Of a DNA stretch of 64,000 nt, positions 1 through 10,388 are shown one piece after another (within the stretch, counting starts at the first letter, position 1; every line of letters begins with the position of its first letter). The notes below the pieces were generated by a model. The model ran no database searches, was not told the origin of the DNA, and worked only from the letters and a program-made list of their open reading frames with translations. Source of the stretch: Cervus elaphus (lineage: Eukaryota > Chordata > Mammalia > Artiodactyla > Cervidae). The position numbers were made by a program, and so were the translations under genes. The stretch spans positions 61,797,001-61,861,000 of the forward strand of contig NC_057829.1 in the NCBI RefSeq assembly GCF_910594005.1, written 5' to 3'.

Positions 1-144
1 CTAGTGTCTGTCAACTTTCTCACTTCCTAATTTCAGCAACCTGCACAGTAAATCAGAAATGAGGACTCTGTCCTTAGCCCCAGAAGACAGCAAAGGACCT
101 TTATTTCTCTTATCCCTTACTTCTCCAATCACAGAGTCCCTTCT
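1..144 (-). CDS. Candidate alternative terminal exon of ARHGAP19
   Basis: A CAG acceptor with a moderate pyrimidine tract (TGCTGTGTTTCAAATCAG) abuts 144. Read in phase 0, the phase exon 9 leaves, it stays open for 47 codons and ends at a TAG occupying positions 3-1. The peptide begins R-R-D-S-V-I-G-E and is rich in charged residues. It does not match the constitutive C-terminus that I remember, so it would make a shorter isoform of about 475 residues. An open run of this length has perhaps a one in ten chance of arising randomly, so this is only a candidate. Confidence 0.25.
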   Translation of the reverse strand, partial: RRDSVIGEVRDKRNKGPLLSSGAKDRVLISDLLCRLLKLGSEKVDRH

Positions 145-328
145 CTGATTTGAAACACAGCAGAATGCTATGAAAATTAAAAGCATTTCCAAATTCTATC
201 CTTTTCTCTTTATAAGTGAACCCTTTATAGAATCCCAAAGAATGGAACAAAACTATTTATGCCTAAGAAGAGCCAGATTGTTAATTTTCTCACGATCAAT
301 ATTGAAAATGACAGCACAGCATGCCTAC

Positions 329-427
329 CTTAATGAGGCCACTGAAGGACCGTGAGCGAGCCCTTTTCTGCACCAGGGGAGTAGAAGGCTCGCGTCCCGG
401 TGTCTGGGTCCCAGAATGCTTATTAAA
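329..427 (-). CDS. ARHGAP19: ARHGAP19 coding exon 9 (phospho-regulatory tail)
   Basis: A 99-bp exon (33 codons, phase 0 both ends), acceptor TGCTTCTAG, donor GTAGGC. It encodes residues 396-428, F-N-K-H-S-G-T-Q-T-P-G-R-E-P then K-R-A-R-S-R-S-F-S-G-L-I-K. The T-P falls at residue 404 and the basic R-S-R-S-F-S motif places a serine at 422. As I recall, these are the positions reported in human ARHGAP19 as CDK1 (T404) and ROCK (S422, 14-3-3 binding) sites, so mitotic regulation is likely conserved. The following constitutive exon, starting R-K-V-L-G in human, is off the window. Confidence 0.92.
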
Positions 428-1171
428 CTAGAAGCAAACATAGAGAACATTTTGTTACAGTCTCCTGTAACAAATCAAGAGACAGCATTCTGTGACAATT
501 AATAGCTAAATGTAAATATTCAGAGACGTCCAGGAATAAGTGAATGTGTACATACATGGATTAGTAGGTTGGCAAGCAAATCACAAAGGCAGAAATTATG
601 CCACCAAGAAGTCAAATTTTATTAAGTTAGCCTGAGGGTAAGTTAAATACTACATACCCCAAAGCAATCAAATTGGAATCAGATCAAGCTTCTACAATTA
701 GATCTAACTACCAGTTTACAGCAAATACAAAGGACTAAGGAACATCTTAAATAATACCACAGGAATGCAATCAGCAAAATCCTGACTGTGGGAGACAATC
801 TGTCTTCTTTCACAAATAAAGTGCAAAGAGAGCAGGAGGATATGTGTGTGTGTGTTTAAATGCAATGTGGTATCTGGACTGGCCCCTAGCACAGAAAAAG
901 GATATTAGTGTTACAACTAGTAAAATCCAAATAAAGTCTGCAATGTTAATAGTAATGTACTAATGTTAACGTCTTAGTTTTGATAACTAAGGAAGAACAT
1001 TAGTTAATAGTAGAAGGAACTAGGTGAAAGGTATGTGGAAATTCTGTACTATCTTTGCAATTTTTCTCCAAATCTAAATTATTTCAAATTTAAAAGTTTA
1101 GTCAAACAAACAAGCTTCAGCAATTTTTAGGGAGAAAAAAACAGGAAGGGGAGAGAAGGGACCTATGTATT
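428..1171. other. Intron 8 sequence without a recognised element
   Basis: AT-rich intronic sequence with a short TG run near 843-856. I see no exon or identifiable repeat. Confidence 0.5.
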
Positions 1172-1186
1172 AAAAGGAACCTAGCA
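1172..1186. repeat. Left target-site duplication of the 1187-3699 L1
   Basis: AAAAGGAACCTAGCA, repeated exactly at 3700-3714. This marks the insertion site. Confidence 0.95.
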
Positions 1187-3699
1187 AAAAATCATACACC
1201 ATGACCAAGTGGGCTTTATCCCAGGAATGCAAGGATTCTTTAATATCCGCAAATCAATCAATGTAATACACCACATTAACAAATTGAAAGATAAAAACCA
1301 TATGATTATCTCAATAGATGCAGAGAAAGCCTTTGACAAAATTCAACACTCATTTATGATTAAAACTCTCCAAAAAGCAGGAATAGAAGGAACATACCTC
1401 AACATAATAAAAGCTACATATGACAAACCCACAGCAAGCATCACCCTCAATGGTGAAAAATTGAAGGCATTTCCCCTGAAATCAGGAACAAGACAAGGGT
1501 GCCCACTCTCACCACTACTATTCAACATAGTGTTGGAAGTTCTGGCCACAGCAATCAGAGCAGAAAAAGAAGTAAAAGGAATCCAGATAGGAAAAGAAGA
1601 AGTAAAACTCTCACTGTTTGCAGATGACATGATCCTCTATATAGAAAACCCTAAAGACTCTACCAGAAAATTACTAGAGCTAATCAACGAATATAGTAAA
1701 GTTGCAGGATATAAAATTAACACACAGAAATCCCTTGCATTCCTATATACTAACAATGAAAAAACAGAAAGAGAAATTAAGGAAACAATACCATTCACCA
1801 TTGCAACAAAAAGAATAAAATACTTAGGAGTATATCTACCTAAAGAAACAAAGGACCTATACATAGAAAACTATAAAACACTGATGAAAGAAATCAAAGA
1901 GGACACAAACAGATGGAGAAACATACCGTGTTCATGGATTGGAAGAATCAATATTGTCAAAATGGCTATTCTACCCAAAGCAGTCTATAGATTCAATGCA
2001 ATCCCTATCAAGCTACCAACGGTATTTTTCACAGAACTAGACCAAAGAATTTCACAATTTGTATGGAAATACAAAAAACCTCGAATAGCCAAAATAATCT
2101 TGAGAAAGAAGAATGGAACTGGAGGAATCAACCTGCCTGACTTCAGACTCTACTACAAAGCCACAGTCATCAAGACAGTATGGTACTGGCACAAAGACAG
2201 AAATATAGATCAATGGATCAGAATAGAAAGCCCAGAGATAAATCCACGAACCTATGGACACCTTATCTTTGACAAAGGAGGCAAGGATATACAATGGAAA
2301 AAAGACAACCTCTTTAACCAGTGGTGCTGGGAAAACTGGTCAACCACTTGTAAAAGAATGAAACTAGAACACTTTCTAACACCATACACAAAAATAAACT
2401 CAAAATGGATTAAAGATCTAAATGTAAGACCAGAAACTATAAAACTCCTAGAGGAGAACATAGGCAAAACACTCTCCGACATAAATCACAGCAAGATCCT
2501 CTATGACCCACCTCCCAGAATATTGGAAATAAAAGCAAAACTAAACAAATGGGACCTAATGAAACTTAAAAGCTTTTGCACTACAAAGGAAACTATAAGC
2601 AAGGTGAAAAGACAGCCCTCAGATTGGGAGAAAATAATAGCAAATGAAGCAACAGACAAAGGATTAATCTCAAAAATATACAAGCAACTCCTGCAGCTCA
2701 ATTCCAGAAAAATAAATGACCCAATCAAAAAATGGGCCAAAGAACTAAACAGACATTTCTCCAAAGAAGACATACAGATGGCTAACAAACACATGAAAAG
2801 ATGCTCAACATCACTCATTATTAGAGAAATGCAAATCAAAACCACAATGAGGTACCATTACACGCCAGTCAGGATGGCTGCTATCCAAAAGTCTACAAGC
2901 AATAAATGCTGGAGAGGGTGTGGAGAAAAGGGAACCCTCTTACACTGTTGGTGGGAATGCAAACTAGTACAGCCGCTATGGAAAACAGTGTGGAGATTTC
3001 TTAAAAAACTGGAAATAGAACTGCCATATGACCCAGCAATCCCACTTCTGGGCATACACACTGAGGAAACCAGATCTGAAAGAGACACGTGCACCCCAAT
3101 GTTCATAGCAGCACTGTTTATAATAGCCAGGACATGGAAGCAACCTAGATGCCCATCAGCAGATGAATGGATAAGGAAGCTGTGGTACATATACACCATG
3201 GAATATTACTCAGCCATTAAAAAGAATTCATTTGAACCAGTCCTAATGAGATGGATGAAGCTGGAGCCCATTATACAGGGTGAAGTAAGCCAGAAAGATA
3301 AAGAACATTACAGCATACTAACACATATATATGGAATTTAGAAAGGTGATAACGATAACCCTATATGCAAAACAGAAAAAGAGACACAGAAATACAGAAC
3401 AGACTTTTGAACTTTGTGGGAGAATGTGAGGATGGGATATTTCAAAAGAACAGCATGTATACTATCTATGGTGAAACAGATCACCAGCCCAGGTGGGATG
3501 CATGAGACAAGTGCTCCGGCCTGGTGCACTGGGAAGACCCAGAGGAATCGGGTGGAGAGGGAGGTGGGAGGGGGGATCGGGATTGGGAATACATGTAAAT
3601 CCATGGCTGATTCATATCAATGTATGACAAAACCCACTGGAAAAAAAAAATAAATAAAAATAAAAAAAAATTAAAAAATAAATAAATAAATAAATAAAT
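1187..3699 (+). mobile_element. Young 5'-truncated L1 (bovine type) in ARHGAP19 intron 8
   Basis: A LINE-1 inserted antisense to the gene and flanked by a perfect 15-bp target-site duplication (1172-1186 and 3700-3714). It starts inside the reverse transcriptase domain of ORF2 and runs through the 3' UTR (about 3342-3640) into an A/AAAT-rich tail. Perfect duplications and an undamaged reading frame show a recent insertion. The 5' UTR, ORF1 and the endonuclease are absent, so it cannot move itself. Confidence 0.93.
1209..3341 (+). CDS. L1 ORF2 C-terminal part (reverse transcriptase), open frame of 710 codons
   Basis: The frame is uninterrupted for 710 codons, from a mid-RT position to the natural ORF2 stop. 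It has the RT palm motifs I-S-I-D-A-E-K-A-F-D-K and S-G-T-R-Q-G-C-P-L-S-P, and the catalytic F-A-D-D near residues 138-141. It continues through the thumb region to the C-terminal Cys-rich segment (C-W-R-G-C-G...H-C-W-W-E-C) near residues 560-580. The full ORF2 is about 1270 residues, so roughly the last 55% is present, without the endonuclease. The listed ATG is internal and not a native start. It has no cellular role; the open frame reflects recent insertion. Confidence 0.85.
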   Translation: MGFIPGMQGFFNIRKSINVIHHINKLKDKNHMIISIDAEKAFDKIQHSFMIKTLQKAGIEGTYLNIIKATYDKPTASITLNGEKLKAFPLKSGTRQGCPLSPLLFNIVLEVLATAIRAEKEVKGIQIGKEEVKLSLFADDMILYIENPKDSTRKLLELINEYSKVAGYKINTQKSLAFLYTNNEKTEREIKETIPFTIATKRIKYLGVYLPKETKDLYIENYKTLMKEIKEDTNRWRNIPCSWIGRINIVKMAILPKAVYRFNAIPIKLPTVFFTELDQRISQFVWKYKKPRIAKIILRKKNGTGGINLPDFRLYYKATVIKTVWYWHKDRNIDQWIRIESPEINPRTYGHLIFDKGGKDIQWKKDNLFNQWCWENWSTTCKRMKLEHFLTPYTKINSKWIKDLNVRPETIKLLEENIGKTLSDINHSKILYDPPPRILEIKAKLNKWDLMKLKSFCTTKETISKVKRQPSDWEKIIANEATDKGLISKIYKQLLQLNSRKINDPIKKWAKELNRHFSKEDIQMANKHMKRCSTSLIIREMQIKTTMRYHYTPVRMAAIQKSTSNKCWRGCGEKGTLLHCWWECKLVQPLWKTVWRFLKKLEIELPYDPAIPLLGIHTEETRSERDTCTPMFIAALFIIARTWKQPRCPSADEWIRKLWYIYTMEYYSAIKKNSFEPVLMRWMKLEPIIQGEVSQKDKEHYSILTHIYGI

Positions 3700-3714
3700 A
3701 AAAGGAACCTAGCA
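3700..3714. repeat. Right target-site duplication of the 1187-3699 L1
   Basis: An exact copy of the 15 bases at 1172-1186, directly after the AAAT-rich tail. Confidence 0.95.
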
Positions 3715-5044
3715 GCTGTATCAGCTTCCCCCAGAGAATGCATACCCTTTGGTCATGCCACTTCTAGGAAATAATCTGCAGAGAATACTTATGAACAAAA
3801 ATGTATACAGTAAAAAAATGCCTAATTTCCCCAATATGTCCAGCAGAGGACAAACTATATACATCAGGTTATATACAATGAAATATACAAGCATTAAAAA
3901 TGCTTATAGACTTTTAATGACATGGAAAATGTTCTGATGTAATGTCATAGGAAAAGGGTAAGGTAGTTTTAAAATGGAATGTATATTTTTACCTCAACTA
4001 AGCAAAAATAATATGAAATATATATTCGTGGAAATAAATACAAGAAGGAAATACTCCAAAATGTGACCAGTAGATTATAGATGATTTTTAACTTGTTCTT
4101 GACACTCTTCTGGAGACTTCAATGTTTCTGGAGTGAGTATTCATTATCTTTATAATGATGGAGAATAGTAAAATTAGTTTTTTTTTCAAAAATAAATGGC
4201 AATATCTTAAATGTAGGCAAGTAGTTTACAAGCATGCATGAGAAAACACTTATGCTGTAATGGTTAATGAAAAAGGAAGAAATCAAAGTATATGGTATGA
4301 TCATAACTATGTCAAAATATAAAATATCCATAGGAAACAGACTGAAAGAATATCCAATATGTAAACACTGGTAGGATAAGTGATTTATTTTCTTTTAATC
4401 CTTCTCTATAATTTTCCAGTTTTCTAAGAAAAGCAAAACTAATGCTAGTTTTTTCCTTTGTATTATCTTTGACCTCAGTCTTGATGAGAGAAGTCATTTA
4501 CACTTGTCCTACCTGAATTACTGGCTAAATTTCTACCAAGAATTAAACCACAAAACTGCTTTAAATCTGTAGTATTACTTAGCCATAAAATTCCAGTTAG
4601 AGCACAATTTGCTAGATCTCAAAGTAACTTCAAAGAGAGTGACAGAAAAATTTCTCTTAAAGGACTTTGTCAACTGTTAAGAACAGCTCAGTTCAACAGT
4701 TTTGGAGCACTTGTTTTTGTCTGGCCCCGTGCTTGAGATAAACTATAAAAAATAAAAATGAAAACACAGACTCATCCCTCAAGAAGGTCCCAGTTGAATA
4801 AGAAGTCAAGAGGCTGACCTTGCCTGTTTAGCTAAAATTCAAGAAGGGTTGAGACAAAATAAATTTCCTGAGAAAGAAACTAATCATGTCATCAGTATTT
4901 ACACTGTGAATCTCAAGATGGCAAATAAGAGACCTAATTTTGCTCCCACAGCTCCAAAATAAACAAACTTAGCCACTAGAATTTCTATTTTTAGTAGCAG
5001 ACGAGGCTCTTGATTTCGTGTTTTCTAACTGCAAACAACTCACT
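3715..5044. other. Intron 8 sequence with old LINE-like remnants
   Basis: About 3720-3990 resembles the 3' part of an old L1/HAL1. About 4690-4800 resembles an L2-type 3' end. The rest is AT-rich with nothing recognisable. Confidence 0.4.
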
Positions 5045-5225
5045 GGTGAGAGCTACCACTTCTGTCCTGCTATGCCAGCCACTTTACATAGATTTTCTCT
5101 AATCTTTACAACCATGGAACATGGGCATTACAATTACCAATAAGAAGGCTGAAATTCAGAAAGACTGGGTTATTTGCCAGGCTTAAACGTCGTACATGAC
5201 CAAGTTAGAAAAACTAACCACACTG
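5045..5225 (-). repeat. MIR SINE
   Basis: The run of catalogued MIR 3'-half features in reverse order (CTAATCTTTACAACCATGGA, a diverged aaggctgaaattcagaaag, then a CCAGGCTTAAAC-like stretch) indicates an ancient tRNA-derived MIR in minus orientation. Heavily diverged. Confidence 0.5.
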
Positions 5226-5455
5226 GATCCTTCTGTTTACTCAAGAGATCCAAGAGCCTCCACCTCTTTCCCTAGTGGGCAGCAGACAGAGATCACCACT
5301 GAGGTGCCATAGACAAGTCTGTTTTCCTGACTAAACCAAAGCTTGGGCCAGTAAAAGACAAAAATTAAATGAAGTTTTTCAAACTATTCTCTAGTGATTC
5401 TACAAGCAAAAATCACGTCCCTAAAGCCCCGTCACTATCTCCCTGCCTTCGGCAC

Positions 5456-5647
5456 CTGTCTGATGAGCTGTTTCTTCTTTGCCGACTCTGGCATATTGTG
5501 AACGTGTTGGAACAATTCTCTTAGTGCCTCTTCCGTACGCTGCTGGGTCTCCTCCTGATGAGAGCAGGAATCTACCCGGTTCCATTTTTGAGATCTTGCC
5601 AGTTGGAAGGACCTGGTATGACATGAAGCTATCAGATCAAGATCATC
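5456..5647 (-). CDS. ARHGAP19: ARHGAP19 coding exon 8 (C-terminal tail)
   Basis: A 192-bp exon (64 codons, phase 0 both ends) with acceptor TTCCATAG and donor GTGCCG, which is a weaker donor than the others. It encodes residues 332-395, running D-D-L-D-L-I-A-S-C-H-T, then a basic/polar stretch, E-E-A-L-R-E-L-F-Q-H-V-H-N-M-P-E and K-K-K-Q-L-I-R-Q. The E-E-A-L-R...L-I-R-Q segment looks helical. An apparent open frame running through the donor in another phase is a shadow. Visible changes from the human protein include Trp in S-Q-K-W-N-R where I recall Arg. Confidence 0.93.
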
Positions 5648-5949
5648 CTATGGAAAATTTAAAAGAACAGTGAATTAATATATCTTGCCAGCTTTTTTCC
5701 AGATTCCCACAACCCTGAAGAAAAAAAAAAGGGAGGGTGAGATGTGGGGTACATCTTAGATGTAGGGACAAGAAAAACCTAAATACTATCATCAGATAAA
5801 GAGAAACCTACAATTAAAGACTGTATCAACAGCCTACTCCCATGACCTGCCCAGAAAACCTAAATTCATTTAGAATACTGCCATCAAAAAATACATTTAT
5901 ATAATAATCCACTATTCAGAGCATCTTTTAATCTCATATTTCTAACTGT

Positions 5950-6095
5950 TATCCTATGGGTTAAGCAGGAAAAGTATCATTATTACCATTTCACTGAAGT
6001 AAAAACTGAAGTTAAGTTGTAAGCTTAAAGTCATCTAGATACTAAAGTGACAGACCCATCTTGGAGACAAGATTCACTGGTTCTTGGCTGGTGCT
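5950..6095 (-). repeat. MIR SINE fragment
   Basis: In intron 7, a diverged MIR core in minus orientation (attaccatttcactgaagt ... ctgaagttaagttgtaagct). The surrounding 5648-6657 shows nothing else recognisable. Confidence 0.45.
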
Positions 6096-6657
6096 CCTTC
6101 CCACACATGACAATATGTGATAACTACACAGCAGTAGTAGAGAAATAAAAACAACTTTCTAAGAAAAACCACACTCCGGTTAAACTAGTTAAAATAAAAT
6201 AGTGTTTTCCTGATCACACCAGATATTTGCTCAATGAGAGGTAGAAACCAACGGGAGCAGGAAAAAAAGCATAAGATGATAGCTTAAAGTTTCTAATCAA
6301 GATAGACTAAACAGAAATTCTCAAAAAGTGCTTGTGACATTTTTTTAACTTCTCACTTTTAAAGCTCAATAATCATATGTAATCTTGTTAATAAGCATCA
6401 CACATTTGCTTTCTAAGCTCATACAGTCTTAGGTCTTTTAGACTTTTCAGTGTTACCTTACCAATGAACTTGAAAGAATGTCTTATATAAAAATGTACTT
6501 TCATAGCTAAAAATATTTAAGACATTCGCTATTTACAGACTTCTCTCATACATTTTATCTTCCTATGTCTTCACATTGACTCTGCTTTGTTGTAAATCCC
6601 CACGAATCTTAGTTAGCTCTCTCCTCGTTTGGGCCAAAAGCAATTTTCTATTCTTAC

Positions 6658-6723
6658 CTTTGAAGCTTGAGTTCTGGAACCCACATAGTGCAACCTGGCA
6701 CAGTCCCGAATGTAAGCAGGAGC
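6658..6723 (-). CDS. ARHGAP19: ARHGAP19 coding exon 7
   Basis: A 66-bp exon (22 codons, phase 0 both ends), acceptor CTGCCCAG and donor GTAAGA. It encodes residues 310-331: A-P-A-Y-I-R-D-C-A-R-L-H-Y-V-G-S-R-T-Q-A-S-K. This matches the linker just after the RhoGAP domain, with D for E and V for L relative to the human protein as I recall it. Being a multiple of three, it could be skipped in frame. It has no catalytic motif; its role is likely as a connector to the C-terminal regulatory tail. Confidence 0.92.
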
Positions 6724-7130
6724 CTGGGCAGGATAAAAGAAAATCAAGAACAATCGGTTAGCAGTATCTAAAATTCTTGCAGATCATGAGGACAGTGGTT
6801 CTTAAAATGATCTGACTGGCAGATTATTCTAGAAAAATGAAAGATCCTCAAAATGCCCTATTTCATAGTTTCACTTCTCTTGCCACCAAAAAGATAGCTC
6901 AAGAAATCTAACAGGAACGCTACGAGACACGACCATAGTTTTAAAAATCATATATGGCACCTATATGTGTGTATATATAATTTTTTTCAAATGAACCAAA
7001 ACAGACATCTGTAGTAATGTTTACACTTACAAAAACTACCCCCAAATCCTTACAAATTTCAAGTGGTCCCTAAATCACATTTTAGAAACACTGTATAGAA
7101 AATACCATTTAGAATCACTGTGGAGTAACA
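6724..7130. other. Start of intron 6, no recognised element
   Basis: AT-rich intronic DNA with a short TA/TG run near 6962-6980. I see no gene or clear repeat. Confidence 0.45.
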
Positions 7131-7735
7131 ACAGAAAAGGAATAATTTAGCTTACTGATATACTACTCAGAATCCTCTGATAAGTACCCTGAAACAGTAC
7201 TAGTAGAAGAATAAATAATATAACCATTACGGAAGAGAATCTGGCAGTATCTAAAAAAATTACGTTTTCATTCATCCTTTAAACCAGAAATTTCACTTCT
7301 GAAAACCTATCCTGAAGATATAACTCCAAAAATACAAAACATACTTGGATAAAATTAATAGATACAACCAGATGTCTATTAATAGGAAGTTGATTGAATA
7401 AGCTTTTATTAATATAATCCATACAATGAAGTGCTATGCAGTAGTTAAAAAGGAGAGAAGGGAGGGAGGGAAGAAATACTTTATGAACTGACATGAGTCT
7501 TTCCAGGACCTGCTGTTGAGTGGAAAAGTTACACAGCAGTGTATAAAGTACTTGAGTAAGAAAGAAGAGGAAACAAGAGTATACACACATATATACAGCA
7601 GTCAGACACCACTGAGCGACCGAACTGAACTGATACAGTAATATGCTTTTACAAAAAGAAACACTAAGAAAATAAACCAGCAAATAATGAAAATGGTTAG
7701 GAAAAGAACTCAAATTTCTCTAAGTATACTTTTCT
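7130..7735 (+). repeat. Old L1/HAL1-type LINE remnant
   Basis: The typical LINE 3' order is visible: a fourth-quarter sequence with an ACCAGAAATTTCACTTCTG-like stretch, then the ATACAATGAAGTGCTATGCA-like end of ORF2, followed by decayed 3' UTR. It is interrupted by a tiny BovB-tail insertion at 7599-7632. Confidence 0.5.
7599..7632 (+). mobile_element. 34-nt insertion of a BovB/Bov-A 3' tail
   Basis: The sequence is the very end of BovB (cagtcagacaccactgagcg then accgaactgaactg), flanked by the 6-bp repeat ATACAG (7593-7598 and 7633-7638). It lies inside an old LINE remnant and looks like an extremely truncated retrotransposition product. Confidence 0.55.
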
Positions 7736-8595
7736 AAAAAGTTTTGACTTTTGAACCATGTAAACATACCACAGTTTCAAAAAAACAAATCCAAAAGAAA
7801 AAAAAGCAAACCCTAAACTGAGTAACAACAACAAAATAAGCATATTTGTATATCAAACTGACAACATAAGCACAAAGAAAGGAATTATTCCACCAACTTT
7901 TAAAAACTGTATTTTGACTATGCAGTATACAGCCTAATGAGATATACTCAAGGGAAAAGGAACTGTAAGGAAATCTTAAACTTTCATCAGCAGATATACA
8001 GAAGTTTATTAGTAGTAGTAAGAGTTGCACTATTTTGAAACTAATTCGTTATATTGCAGGATAAAACAAATAACAAATATAAATGCTATTAAAATCTAGA
8101 ATTTGCAATGTAAAAATTTATATAAGTATAAAGTAAAAGACGTCAAGAAAAAGAAAGCTCTGTAGTGTTAAATCTGAATTGGAAATACTACTATGAACTA
8201 ATGATTTCCTTTTAAAAAATTTTTGATCTACTTCCTTGCCTTCAAAAGAGCCTAGAAGCAATGACACCCAAGAAACAATAAGTAGGTACACCCAGTGTCA
8301 GTGGAATAATTCCTAAGTCCTAGATTATTCCTAGGACTCCCTGAAGAAAACAACTGATTCCAGGCCCAGGGCAGAGCAAGTACAAAGTAAGCTGGGGACA
8401 TTTATACCAGAATGGAAACACTCCAAGACTAATGGAGTCCTGTCAAAAAGACACAGCAGGAAACAGCCTGCAAGGGCTATTACAGGCCAAATTTAGTACA
8501 ATTTGAATATCAAAATTAACAACTGAAATTGACTAACACTTTGAATAGCTAAAAATCCATGAGTCTACAGAGACTCATAAAAAAAGAAAATAAGA
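7736..8595. other. Intron 6 sequence, no recognised element
   Basis: AT-rich, with no exon or repeat I can name. Confidence 0.4.
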
Positions 8596-8731
8596 GGGGA
8601 CTTCCCTGGAGGTCCAGTGGTTAAGACTCTGTGCTTCCAGTGCAGGGGACACAGGTTCAATCCTCAGTTGGGGAACTAAGACCCCACATGCCACATGCTG
8701 CAGCCAAAAAATAAAATTTATTTTTTTTAAA
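8596..8731 (+). mobile_element. tRNA-Glu-derived SINE (CHR-2 type)
   Basis: Starts gggacttccctggaggtcca, has the A/B-box-like tRNA head with GGTTCAATCC, then ggggaactaagaccccacat and an A-rich tail. Typical of cetartiodactyl CHR SINEs. Confidence 0.85.
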
Positions 8732-10032
8732 TAAGAAAGAGAGAAGAAAAGCTCTTGTCCAAAGACAAAAGTCAGCTAATCAAGATTAAATAATGGAATT
8801 AGAAAATCACTATTTTGTAATAGTGTTACAATATAGTTACAGATGCCAGCAGGATTATCAGTGGATGCTAAAACCATTACACTCGGTGATGTAAGTGACT
8901 TGCTAACTGTCAAGGGGAAAATGCACCTTGATAATTGAGAGATGTGGCAGCAATTAGCAAAACCAGCATCACTAAGGCAATCTGACATTCTGTGCCTCCT
9001 AATGTGATGTAATATGATGCAATACGTTGTACACAAATATCACCTACGAATCTTTGCCAAAAATGCTTAATCTGAATCTAATCAAGCCTCTAGACCCAAC
9101 TTGTGGTTTATAGGAGCCACGGAGAAAGGGATAAAGGATAAAGGAACAAGCTAAACAACTCTGAGAAAACAATAAGACAAATTCAGAATATGGAATATTC
9201 TGCAACACAATAGGCCTGAATAGTTCAACAAATCAATGACATAAAGAAAAAGGGCAGTGATTATTCTAGATTAAAAGTGATATAATAAGGCAAAACATAA
9301 GCCTTGATCAGTTTATGTTTTTTAAAAAAGGAACTATGAAATACATTCTTAGGACAGCTGGTGAAATTTGAATATGAATTGAATATTAGCTGATATGAAA
9401 TTGTTATAAATTCTCTTAGATGTGATAATGATATTGTGAATAATAGGAGAATATTCGTATTCTTAGGAGATGCATGCCTTTTCTTAATTGGTACTTCTAT
9501 ATTACTATTTGACTTCTTTTTTCTTTTTTTTATTTTTTGAATTATGAAAAAAATGATAATACATTTATATACTTAGAAAACAGAGCAAAGTTACATATAA
9601 TTCTACTATATATCACCATTATTTGGGGGGTTAGATAAATTAAGATTCCCAGTTGGACTTTCAATATCCAATGCAATGAATAGAAGAGTAGAGGGATATA
9701 GTCATGCTTAAGTTTTAAAGGACAAAATACCCTGTCAGTGGTTCAGCCAAAAAATAAAATAAAAAGCATGAACATAGAGAGATAAAGCAAATATGCCAAA
9801 TGGTGACATTCATTGAATCTGAGAGTTTTATTTCAATCTTTCAACTTTTCTCTATATTTGAAAAACTTCATAATGAAGTTTTCAAAAAAAGAGTCTCATG
9901 ACAAATACATTACATTATCTAAAGTTTAATGTTTCCCTTGGTAAACGACAGGAGAGAGCCAAAGGAAATTTCCTCCAAACAAGAATATGACAGCCCACAT
10001 CACCTATTTTATAACTTCATTTGAAAAAAAAA
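8732..10032. other. Intron 6 sequence, no recognised element
   Basis: AT-rich intronic sequence with poly-T/A runs (for example 9514-9540). I see no gene or clear repeat. Confidence 0.4.
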
Positions 10033-10388
10033 CAGAACTTCCCTGTTGGCCTGGTGGTTAAGAATCCAACTGCCAATGCAGGGGACAGGGGTTTGACTGC
10101 TACCCCAGGAAGATTCTGCGTGCCACGGAACAAGTAAGCCTGGGTGCCACAGCTGCTGAACCTGCGCTGGGGCCTGGCAGCTGCAACTGCTGAGGCTGTG
10201 TGCCGCCACTACTGAAGCCCGCGCGCCCTGAGCCCGTGCTCTGCAGCGAGAGACGGCATCAAATGAGAAGCTGGTGTACCTCAACAAAGAGCAGTCTCTG
10301 CTTACCACAACTAGAGAAAAACCCACGCAAAGCCACAAAGATCCAGCACAGCCACAAACAAACAGATAACTTAAAAATTTTAAGAAAC
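10033..10388 (+). mobile_element. Long variant of tRNA-Glu-derived SINE
   Basis: The same tRNA-like head as the CHR SINEs (gaacttccctgttggcctgg) is followed by a longer GC-rich body (gctgctgaacctgcgctggg ... aaagatccagcacagccac). Similar long copies occur at 33256, 41190, 60364 and 61821. Confidence 0.8.

Noticed and set aside
1343..3199. Several minus-strand open frames inside the L1
   Set aside because: They are the antisense shadow of the L1 ORF2 frame.
5421..5624. A 67-codon frame starting M-S-Y-Q-V-L-P on the minus strand
   Set aside because: It overlaps ARHGAP19 exon 8 in a different frame; the true frame matches the family and has splice sites.
8596..8731. tRNA-like sequence with possible A and B boxes
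   Set aside because: It is the head of a SINE. It lacks an intact cloverleaf and is repeated many times in the window, so it is not a tRNA gene; the same applies to the other SINE heads.
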